Shown: positions 1 to 4,552 of the stretch, piece by piece
How the letters are laid out: each line of letters opens with the position of its first letter
Position numbering within the stretch: the stretch's first letter is position 1
Source of the DNA: Anaerolineae bacterium
GTDB taxonomy: Bacteria; Chloroflexota; Anaerolineae; B4-G1
Assembly: GCA_030620125.1 (NCBI GenBank)
Contig: JAUXFI010000110.1
Location: forward strand, 1 to 6,993
Direction: 5' to 3'
DNA length: 6,993 bases
The notes under the pieces: generated by a model
Database searches by the model: none
What the model was told of the DNA's origin: nothing
What the model saw: the letters and a program-made list of their open reading frames with translations, nothing else
Made by a program: the position numbers and the translations under genes

Positions 1-88
1 CGGAAGGGGTGGGATTCGAACCCACGGTGGCCGTAAAGACCACAACGGTTTTCGAGACCGTCCCGATCGTCCACTCCGGCACCCTTCC
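1..88 (-). tRNA. tRNA-Ser, anticodon CGA (reads UCG)
   Basis: The reverse complement folds into a complete class II (long variable arm) tRNA. The acceptor stem GGAAGGG/CCCUUCC pairs perfectly and is followed by discriminator G, as in bacterial tRNA-Ser. The D stem is CCG/CGG. The anticodon loop CUCGAAA (50-56) gives anticodon CGA at 52-54. The variable arm GUGGUC/GGCCAC and the T arm GUGGG-UUCGAAU-CCCAC both pair. The CCA end is not visible because the gene ends at the window edge. It lies 33 bp downstream of hicA on the same strand. I see no clear promoter in 89-121, so it may be read through from the tadA-hicB-hicA unit. A tRNA-Ser near tadA is also found in Firmicutes, so the adjacency to tadA may be ancient. 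Confidence 0.96.
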
Positions 89-121
89 AGAACTGGTACA
101 GTCTGGTCGTTTTGACAGGGA

Positions 122-334
122 TTACTTGATGGGACCGAACTCTGCCCGGCTGATGCCCAACTCGCGGATGACAGCCCTCACAGTGCCGGGCACCAGATCC
201 TTGGAACCCCAGTCCGGGATAGCGGTCACTTTCCCTGTAGCTGGGTTGTGCCAGACACGATGGCTGCCCTTCCCCCCGCGAAGTTCTCGACATCCGAGTC
301 GGCGCAGCCTTTTGGCAACTTTACGGTACCGCAT
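122..334 (-). CDS. hicA: HicA-family toxin (mRNA interferase) of a HicBA pair
   Basis: This is a 70-residue basic protein with the HicA/YcfA fold signature, the usual length for the family. It has an N-terminal helix rich in Arg/Lys, then G-G-K-G-S-H-R at residues 20-26, in which H25 is the expected catalytic histidine. The end matches the family pattern: strand (V36-T37-A38-I39-P40), D-L-V-P-G-T (46-51), then a helix ending in E-L-G-I-S. HicA proteins are double-stranded-RNA-binding-like ribonucleases that cleave mRNA in a ribosome-independent way. The ATG shares its A with the hicB stop codon (TGATG), so translation is probably coupled to hicB. The gene order antitoxin-then-toxin is the reverse of the E. 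coli hicAB order but is common in many phyla. The function is inferred from family resemblance. Confidence 0.88.
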   Translation of the reverse strand: MRYRKVAKRLRRLGCRELRGGKGSHRVWHNPATGKVTAIPDWGSKDLVPGTVRAVIRELGISRAEFGPIK

Positions 335-579
335 CAGGCAGCCACTAGCATCTCAACCGTCTGGGGGCGGTCGGCCAGCACAGGACGCAGGGCTGGGGGA
401 ACATTCATTTCCAACTCTCCCCAGGCATCCATCAGTGCATCCAACGCCTCTTGGACGTTGCTCAATATCTCGCTCGGCGTGCGCCCCTCGGTTACCAGAC
501 CCGGCACGTCGGGACTGGTAACCGTGTAAACACCGCCGGGATCTGGATCCAGGTATAGACGAATGGAATGTAGTTTCAT
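334..579 (-). CDS. hicB: HicB-family antitoxin, short form without DNA-binding domain
   Basis: This 81-residue acidic protein has the partial RNase H-like fold of HicB antitoxins. It begins with a strand (residues 2-10), then G-G-V-Y-T-V-T-S-P-D-V-P-G-L (15-28), the family hallmark, then T-E-G-R-T-P-S-E-I-L and an amphipathic helix (36-53). HicB normally masks the HicA active site. Longer HicB proteins carry a C-terminal helix-turn-helix or ribbon-helix-helix domain that represses their own promoter. Here the protein ends soon after residue 75 and has no room for one, so self-repression by HicB alone is unlikely. The ATG overlaps the tadA stop by 4 bp (ATGA). No good Shine-Dalgarno sequence precedes it, which suggests translational coupling to tadA. 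Confidence 0.87.
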   Translation of the reverse strand: MKLHSIRLYLDPDPGGVYTVTSPDVPGLVTEGRTPSEILSNVQEALDALMDAWGELEMNVPPALRPVLADRPQTVEMLVAA

Positions 580-1091
580 CTTATCTCACTCGCAGGGTCG
601 TTTTTGTCGAGTTCTAGTCTCACTGAATTTGCAGTTAGTTGACTATTCCGCAGACCGGCGAAAAACCGCTCCAGCAGTGCCTGGGCCTCTTTTGCCAGCA
701 CGCCACGGGTGACGGCCACCTGGTGGTTGAAGCGCGGGTCGCGCAAAAGCTCGACCAGTGACCCTGCCGCGCCTGCCTTGGGATCGTCGGCCCCGTACAC
801 TAGCCGGGGCAGCCGGGCCGATACCATCGCGCCCGCGCACATCGGGCAGGGTTCTAGCGTGCAGTAGAGCGTCACGCCCGCCAGTCGCCAGCCGCCCAAC
901 GCGCAGGCTGCTTCCCTGAGCGCAATCATCTCTGCGTGGGCAGTCGGGTCTCCGTTGGCTTCCTTGCGGTTGTGCCCCCACCCGACGATGACCTCTCCGT
1001 GCACGGCCACCGCGCCGATGGGCACGTCGCCGTGGGCCAACGCTCGCTCCGCCTCGGCCAGCGCCTCGCGCATCCAGGCTGTGTCGTCCAC
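576..1091 (-). CDS. tadA: tRNA-specific adenosine deaminase TadA
   Basis: TadA deaminates A34 to inosine in the tRNA-Arg(ACG) wobble position and acts as a cytoplasmic dimer. Read from the GTG at 1091 the product has 171 residues, normal for the family. It shows the deaminase zinc site: H52-A-E54 (E54 is the proton shuttle) and P81-C-P-M-C85. It also has the family segments D-V-P-I-G-A-V near residue 22, D-P-T-A-H-A-E, T-L-E-P-C and A-G-A-A-G-S-L near 107. The frame stays open to a TTG at 1109, but that codon is at the -10 box of a strong promoter, so the GTG at the predicted transcription start is preferred. It aligns well with the E. coli protein, whose N-terminus also precedes a W-M-R segment. 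About 25 residues follow the last family helix (F-F-A-G-L-R). The gene overlaps hicB by 4 bp. Confidence 0.95.
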   Translation of the reverse strand: MDDTAWMREALAEAERALAHGDVPIGAVAVHGEVIVGWGHNRKEANGDPTAHAEMIALREAACALGGWRLAGVTLYCTLEPCPMCAGAMVSARLPRLVYGADDPKAGAAGSLVELLRDPRFNHQVAVTRGVLAKEAQALLERFFAGLRNSQLTANSVRLELDKNDPASEIR

Positions 1092-1097
1092 GGCGTC

Positions 1098-1126
1098 ATT
1101 ATAACACAAGCCGGATGAGCCGACAA
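1098..1126 (-). promoter_or_regulatory. Sigma70-type promoter of tadA-hicB-hicA, probably giving a leaderless mRNA
   Basis: On the minus strand, TTGTCG (1126-1121) is followed by a 17-bp spacer and a perfect TATAAT (1103-1098). Transcription is expected about 7 bases after the last T of the -10 box, which is position 1091, the G of the tadA GTG codon. No Shine-Dalgarno sequence precedes that codon. The -10 hexamer and spacing are seen directly; the start point is inferred. Confidence 0.72.
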
Positions 1127-1133
1127 TCTTTCA

Positions 1134-1161
1134 TTGACAACTGGCCGTGGGGCGGTATAAT
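1134..1161 (+). promoter_or_regulatory. Consensus sigma70-type promoter of the UPF0316 gene
   Basis: TTGACA (1134-1139), a 16-bp spacer and TATAAT (1156-1161) are both perfect hexamers. The expected transcript start near 1168 gives a leader of about 33 bases before the GTG at 1201. The -35 box lies 7 bp from the divergent tadA -35 box, so two polymerases would compete for, or share, the same stretch of DNA. Confidence 0.78.
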
Positions 1162-1190
1162 CTGGCAGCGTATGATATCTTGAAATAGGT

Positions 1191-1196
1191 AGGTGA
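1191..1196 (+). promoter_or_regulatory. Shine-Dalgarno sequence for the UPF0316 gene
   Basis: AGGTGA lies 4 bases before the GTG at 1201 and is preceded by a second AGGT. It supports the GTG start and shows that this organism also uses conventional ribosome binding, unlike the neighbouring tadA. Confidence 0.7.
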
Positions 1197-1200
1197 ACGA

Positions 1201-1722
1201 GTGGATATATTCCTGGAAGCTGTGTTGATTTTTGCCCTGCGCGTATTGGGCATCGCCGTCAGTACGCTCTCGACGATGATGATTGTCCAGAGGCGCAAGT
1301 TCTATGCCATGGTGGCTGGTTTTATCAGCGCGCTGGTCTACATCATCGCCATCGGCAAGGTGGTGGCCAATCTGGGCAATGTCTGGAACATTCTCGCCTA
1401 TTGCAGCGGATTCGCCGTGGGCACCCTGGTAGGGATGGCCTGGGAGCAGCGGCTGGCGCTGGGTTTCACCGAGGTGCGGTTCATTTCGACCGAGAAAGGC
1501 GATGCCCTGGCGGAGGCTCTGCGACAGGCGGGGTTTGGCGTGACGGAGATCCACGGGCGCGGGCGCGAGAGTACTGTGGCCATCGTCGAAGCCATCGTTC
1601 CCTGCAAGAACGTGGACGCTGTGCTGGGGATCGCCAAGTCCGTGGACGAAAACGCCATCGTGACAGTGACGGAGGCCCGCACGGTGCAGCGTGGTTACTG
1701 GAAACCCAACGTGCGCCGGTAG
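1201..1722 (+). CDS. UPF0316-family membrane protein (DUF5698 + DUF2179)
   Basis: This is a 173-residue protein of unknown function. Residues 1-80 form three membrane helices, roughly 5-28, 35-52 and 62-80. They carry the DUF5698 pattern: R-V-L-G..S-T-L-S-T near 14-25, A-I-G-K-V-V-A-N-L-G-N-V-W-N near 50-63, and A-Y-x-S-G-F-A-x-G-T-L-V-G (66-78). Residues 88-162 form a soluble DUF2179 domain, predicted to be cytoplasmic. It has an alternating strand-helix layout (E-V-R-F-I-S, then a helix, then T-E-I-H-G-R-G and V-A-I-V-E-A-I-V-P). DUF2179 is small, related in length to ligand-binding ferredoxin-like folds, and its ligand is unknown. The length and domain order match the family. Start GTG is supported by AGGTGA at 1191. 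It is transcribed alone and divergent from tadA. Confidence 0.88.
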   Translation: MDIFLEAVLIFALRVLGIAVSTLSTMMIVQRRKFYAMVAGFISALVYIIAIGKVVANLGNVWNILAYCSGFAVGTLVGMAWEQRLALGFTEVRFISTEKGDALAEALRQAGFGVTEIHGRGRESTVAIVEAIVPCKNVDAVLGIAKSVDENAIVTVTEARTVQRGYWKPNVRR

Positions 1723-1731
1723 GGGAGGCCT

Positions 1732-2682
1732 TTACTGGAAGAAGGCAGTCTCTCGCCCCGCCAGACCGTCACGGATGCGGATACTGTGGAATTCAAGGAG
1801 CGGGGGTAACCGGTCGGGTGGGAAGAAGCGCACCTCTAGCGCCTCGTCGTTGTCGGCGCACAGCGCACCGCCCATCACCTGGCAGTCGAAGAGAGTAGTG
1901 ACCAATGCCGTCTGGTCGCCGTTGGGGTAGGTATGGCTGAATTCAGCCCCACCGACGTAGATGCCTACCAGCCGCTTGGCTCTGACCACCAACCCGGTCT
2001 CCTCACCCACCTCCCGCTCCACCGTCCAGTCAACGCGCTCGCCCAACTCCATTGCGCCGGCAGGCAGGCACCATTGTCCATCGTCGCTGCGGCGGATGAG
2101 GAGTACCCGGTCGGCCTCGTCGCGCACCAACCCCGCGCCGCCCACCATGATCAACCGCTCGTGACCCACGTACCGCCGCAAGTGCAGGATGTGCTCGTGT
2201 GAGGTTGGGCTGCCGGAACTGCCCCGTCGGAAGGAAGCCGCCGGCACATTCGTGACATAGTCCTCAATCATTGCGCGATCCCACGCTGGCAAGTCGGGCA
2301 GGGCTGTGGGGGAGAAGCAGGCTGCGTCAGGAGGGCATTGCCCGCCGGTCACCCGGCAGACGAAGCAGACGCTGAATTGTTGCACCTGGTCGCCGTTGGG
2401 GTAGGTGAGGTCAAAGTCGGGTGAGGTGTAGAGTCCGATCAGCCGCGTCGGCTCGACCACCAGCCCGATTTTGTGGCGCAGTCCGCGCACCAGGCACGCG
2501 CTCAACCGTTCGCCTGGCTCCAGCAGGCTATCGGGCAGTCCCCACCAGCCAAAATCGGGCTGGCGCTGGAGTAGCAGCCGCCCTTGTCCATCGGCGACGA
2601 CGCCGCAGGCGCGGACGAGGAAGGTTTTCTGGTGGCCGATGTGGGAGCGGAGCCACGTCACGTAGTTGAAGGTCATTGGCAT
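1732..2682 (-). CDS. Tandem Nudix-domain protein: degenerate N-terminal and intact C-terminal Nudix box
   Basis: This 316-residue protein is an internal duplication with a steady offset of 157-158 residues. Matching pairs are H-I-G-H (14-17)/Y-V-G-H (171-174), E58/E215 and T-Y-P-N-G-D-Q (93-99)/(251-257). The C-terminal Nudix box fits G-x5-E-x7-R-E-U-x-E-E-x-G-U exactly: G209, E215, R223-E224, E227-E228, G230-L231. It should bind metal and hydrolyse a nucleoside-diphosphate-linked substrate, which the sequence does not identify. In the N-terminal box (52-74) the first G is S52, R-E is R66-G67 and the E-E pair is H70-K71, so metal-dependent hydrolysis there is unlikely. A linker lies at about 115-160. 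Starts at M1 (2682) and M3 (2676) are both possible. The gene converges on the UPF0316 gene with 9 bp between stops. Confidence 0.92.
   Translation of the reverse strand: MPMTFNYVTWLRSHIGHQKTFLVRACGVVADGQGRLLLQRQPDFGWWGLPDSLLEPGERLSACLVRGLRHKIGLVVEPTRLIGLYTSPDFDLTYPNGDQVQQFSVCFVCRVTGGQCPPDAACFSPTALPDLPAWDRAMIEDYVTNVPAASFRRGSSGSPTSHEHILHLRRYVGHERLIMVGGAGLVRDEADRVLLIRRSDDGQWCLPAGAMELGERVDWTVEREVGEETGLVVRAKRLVGIYVGGAEFSHTYPNGDQTALVTTLFDCQVMGGALCADNDEALEVRFFPPDRLPPLLEFHSIRIRDGLAGRETAFFQ
1912..2406 (-). repeat. Perfect 21-bp direct repeat within the tandem Nudix gene (copies at 1912-1932 and 2386-2406)
   Basis: The two copies are identical over 21 bases and 474 bp apart, which is 158 codons and so in frame. 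Both encode T-Y-P-N-G-D-Q, at residues 93-99 and 251-257. The surrounding domains have diverged strongly, so identity at every codon third position stands out. Recombination between the copies would remove exactly one Nudix unit without shifting the frame. Confidence 0.9.
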
Positions 2683-2696
2683 AGTAAGGTGCGCCC

Positions 2697-2725
2697 ATTC
2701 TACCTCATCGGGTGCGGTGTGACAA
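2697..2725 (-). promoter_or_regulatory. Promoter of the tandem Nudix gene with a very short leader
   Basis: On the minus strand TTGTCA (2725-2720), a 17-bp spacer and TAGAAT (2702-2697) fit a sigma70-type promoter with one mismatch in each hexamer. The expected start at about 2690 leaves only 8 bases before the ATG at 2682, with no Shine-Dalgarno sequence. It would be about 14 bases before the alternative ATG at 2676. Confidence 0.6.
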
Positions 2726-2759
2726 GCGCAGACGTCGCCCGGTTCACGAGTCTGAGCGA

Positions 2760-2775
2760 CAGGGGCTATCTCCTG
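2760..2775. repeat. Small inverted repeat in the divergent Nudix/propeller intergenic region
   Basis: CAGGGG and CTCCTG pair as a 6-bp stem with one G-T wobble around a CTAT loop. It lies between the Nudix promoter and the propeller operon. It could be an operator half-site pair or chance. The rest of 2683-2850 shows no gene. Confidence 0.25.
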
Positions 2776-2835
2776 GAGGGGGCAACCGGTGAAGCAAAAG
2801 ACAGCGGAGGGTGAACCTTTACCATTGATCCAGAG

Positions 2836-2841
2836 TATTTA
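2836..2841 (+). promoter_or_regulatory. Weak -10-like box ahead of the propeller operon
   Basis: TATTTA sits about 35 bases before the preferred GTG at 2876 in an AT-richer patch. The -35 position is poor: the nearest match, GTGAAC, lies 19 bp upstream. A transcript starting near 2848 would include the Shine-Dalgarno at 2865. This is only a suggestion. Confidence 0.25.
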
Positions 2842-2864
2842 GGGTGATGGCGTGCAGTTGCAGA

Positions 2865-2869
2865 AGGAG
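2865..2869 (+). promoter_or_regulatory. Shine-Dalgarno that decides the start of the first propeller gene
   Basis: AGGAG lies 6 bases before the GTG at 2876, an ideal spacing. The frame is also open from a GTG at 2852, preceded by a looser AGGGTGA 4 bases upstream. The 2876 start gives M-K-K-Y-G-R-W followed directly by a hydrophobic helix, a typical membrane-signal layout, so it is preferred. Confidence 0.6.
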
Positions 2870-2875
2870 ACGAAA

Positions 2876-4522
2876 GTGAAAAAGTATGGTCGCTGGATTA
2901 TCATTGGGGTGGCGCTGATGGTTCTGGCGGCCCTGGTTGCCTGGGCCTCCTCCCAAACGCCGATGGTGCCCCGGGCGTCAGAGGCGTGGAGCCGGGGACG
3001 GATCATCGGCCAACTGCCGGTGAAACGGCCTGTGGCTCTCCAGCCCGCTCCCGACGGCGGAGTGTTCCTGGCCTGGCCGAATCTGGACGGGCAACTCGAA
3101 ATGGCCCGCGTCGGTGTGGATGGAGAGGTGCTGCTGGACTGTGTTCTCCCTGTAGGTACGGCACAGGCCCGTGACCCACAGTTGCAGGTTGGGCTGGATG
3201 ACCGTCTGCACCTGCTGTGGCGGGAGCAGGGAGGGTCGCGCGTTGGTATCAACTATGCCCTACTGGAGACGGATGGGAGACTGGTGGGCCAGTCCCAGAT
3301 CCTTTCCGACTCTGCGAGTGAAATCTCGGGCGTGCCACTATTGGCTCGAGGCGCGGAGGGGAATCTTTACGCTCTGTGGGCTGACGATGACGGCATATAT
3401 TGGGTGGTGTTGGATGGCAAGGGAGAAAGGGTGGCAGGCCCGACCTTGCTGGTTTCAGAGGCAAGCTCACCGGTAGTCCAGGTGGATGATGGAGGGCGGC
3501 TACACCTGGCCTGGCAACATGAGGTGAGAGGGAGTGCCATCAGCATCTACTATGCCAGCCTCGATCCGGAGAAAGGTGAACTGGATGCCCCGGAGGAGAT
3601 CACCAGCATCGTTGTCGGCGGCCTTCTGCGATTGGAGGCGATGGCCCTCGGCCTGAGCCAGGATGCGGTCTATGTGTTCTGGTCGAGTTATAATATGAGG
3701 TATGATCGTTATACCTTCCAGTACGCCTCTTTTCCCCTGGGTGTCCCTCAACAGCGGCAGATCAAATCCTGGGATCTGAGGATAGGGGATGGTCCCCTGG
3801 CGATAGCCCCGTCAAATGGGCAACAGACGGTGCTGCCGGTGATGCTGGTCGAGAGGATGATGGGCGCGGGGCGGGAACTGGAACTCCAGGTTGCCCTGAT
3901 CACTATGGGGACTGGGCAGGATGGTGCGCGAGAGCAAGTCGTCACCGCCTCCTCTCAGGCTTCTGTGGGGCCGGCACTGATCGTGGATGAGCGCTCTCAC
4001 CTGCACCTGGCCTGGCTGGAGACGGGCGGCTTTGGGGAGTACAACGTGGTATACGCCAGCACCGCGCCGGAGGTGATGGAGAACTATAATGCTCTGACCT
4101 TTTTGGATGGTCTGGACGCGGCGCTCAACAATGTGTTTCGACTCTCGACGGTGATCGTGTCGGTGATCGTGGCGTTGACAATGTGGGCAATCATCCCGTT
4201 GTTGGTGTTGGTGGTCTATCACGTGATCACCAGCGAGGAGACGTTGGACACCGTGCGCTCGCGGGTGATAGTAATCGTCGCGCTGGCGCTGGAGGTGGCA
4301 CTGTCCTTTATGCTGCCGCCCCGCATTGGCGTGGACCTCACCCTGCCGGCGTTGCGTTGGGTAATACCGGCTGTCGCAGCAGTGGTGACGGCGGTGGTGG
4401 TGACGGCGGCGATAACGGCGAACGTCATGCGCCGCCGGGAGTATATGCACCTATTTGCCGCGTTCTTTCTGTTTACGGGTGTAAATAGTCTGCTGCAAAT
4501 AGTCATGTATCTATTGCTCTAG
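2876..4522 (+). CDS. Membrane-anchored beta-propeller-like protein with four C-terminal membrane helices (paralogue 1)
   Basis: I do not recognise a named family. From the GTG at 2876 the protein has 548 residues. Residues 7-24 are a membrane or signal helix after K-K and R. Then comes W38-S-R-G-x-I-I-G45. Residues 50-395 carry repeats of a hydrophobic-x-hydrophobic-x-Trp strand: 61-69, 109-117, 162-170, 207-216, 263-271 and 374-382, plus a degenerate one near 316-325. The 45-58 residue spacing suggests a seven-bladed propeller. Several blades continue into I-Y-Y-A-S-L-D-like strands, as in sialidase/BNR-type propellers. A394-S-T-A-P-E399 ends the domain. Four membrane helices follow at about 424-448, 462-480, 495-516 and 524-547. 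The propeller should face outward. No sialidase catalytic set is evident, so binding or sensing is more likely than catalysis. The paralogue starts 30 bp downstream. Confidence 0.85.
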   Translation: MKKYGRWIIIGVALMVLAALVAWASSQTPMVPRASEAWSRGRIIGQLPVKRPVALQPAPDGGVFLAWPNLDGQLEMARVGVDGEVLLDCVLPVGTAQARDPQLQVGLDDRLHLLWREQGGSRVGINYALLETDGRLVGQSQILSDSASEISGVPLLARGAEGNLYALWADDDGIYWVVLDGKGERVAGPTLLVSEASSPVVQVDDGGRLHLAWQHEVRGSAISIYYASLDPEKGELDAPEEITSIVVGGLLRLEAMALGLSQDAVYVFWSSYNMRYDRYTFQYASFPLGVPQQRQIKSWDLRIGDGPLAIAPSNGQQTVLPVMLVERMMGAGRELELQVALITMGTGQDGAREQVVTASSQASVGPALIVDERSHLHLAWLETGGFGEYNVVYASTAPEVMENYNALTFLDGLDAALNNVFRLSTVIVSVIVALTMWAIIPLLVLVVYHVITSEETLDTVRSRVIVIVALALEVALSFMLPPRIGVDLTLPALRWVIPAVAAVVTAVVVTAAITANVMRRREYMHLFAAFFLFTGVNSLLQIVMYLLL

Positions 4523-4535
4523 TGCGTTTGGCGAG

Positions 4536-4542
4536 AAGGAGG
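4536..4542 (+). promoter_or_regulatory. Shine-Dalgarno for the second propeller gene (TTG start)
   Basis: AAGGAGG is strong but lies 10 bases before the TTG at 4553, a little long. The TTG start is supported because it gives M-K-W-T-T and a complete lipoprotein signal peptide. No ATG or GTG in this frame precedes the lipobox. Confidence 0.65.
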
Positions 4543-4552
4543 GAGAACGAAC

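Noticed and set aside
9..521. Long plus-strand open frame
   Set aside because: It runs antisense across the tRNA-Ser and the hicA and hicB genes, has no family-like sequence, and is Pro/Arg/Ser-rich as expected of a shadow frame in GC-rich DNA.
1..580. hicBA as cargo of an island integrated at the tRNA-Ser gene
   Set aside because: Integration normally uses the tRNA 3' end, which here faces the window edge, away from hicBA. There is no integrase and no repeat of the tRNA end in the window.
1099..1554. Minus-strand open frame of 151 residues opposite the UPF0316 gene
   Set aside because: It is His/Gln-rich and lies antisense to a well-matched family protein and its promoter. It has no ribosome binding site, so it is a shadow.
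1715..1737. Possible hairpin CCGGTA/TACTGG between the convergent stops
   Set aside because: The stem is only 6 bp with a wobble pair and an 11-base loop, and no T run follows on either strand. Probably chance.
2852..2875. Alternative upstream GTG start for the first propeller gene
   Set aside because: It is possible, with AGGGTGA nearby, but the GTG at 2876 has a better placed AGGAG and gives a cleaner membrane-signal N-terminus.
2876..4100. Sialidase enzyme activity for the propeller proteins
   Set aside because: The strand repeats resemble sialidase-type propellers, but no clear S-x-D-x-G-x-T-W boxes or arginine-triad layout is visible, so an enzymatic call is not supported.
3812..4450. 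Long minus-strand frame of 212 residues opposite the first propeller gene
   Set aside because: It is extremely rich in His, Arg and Gln, the mirror of hydrophobic membrane-helix codons. No motif or ribosome binding site supports it.
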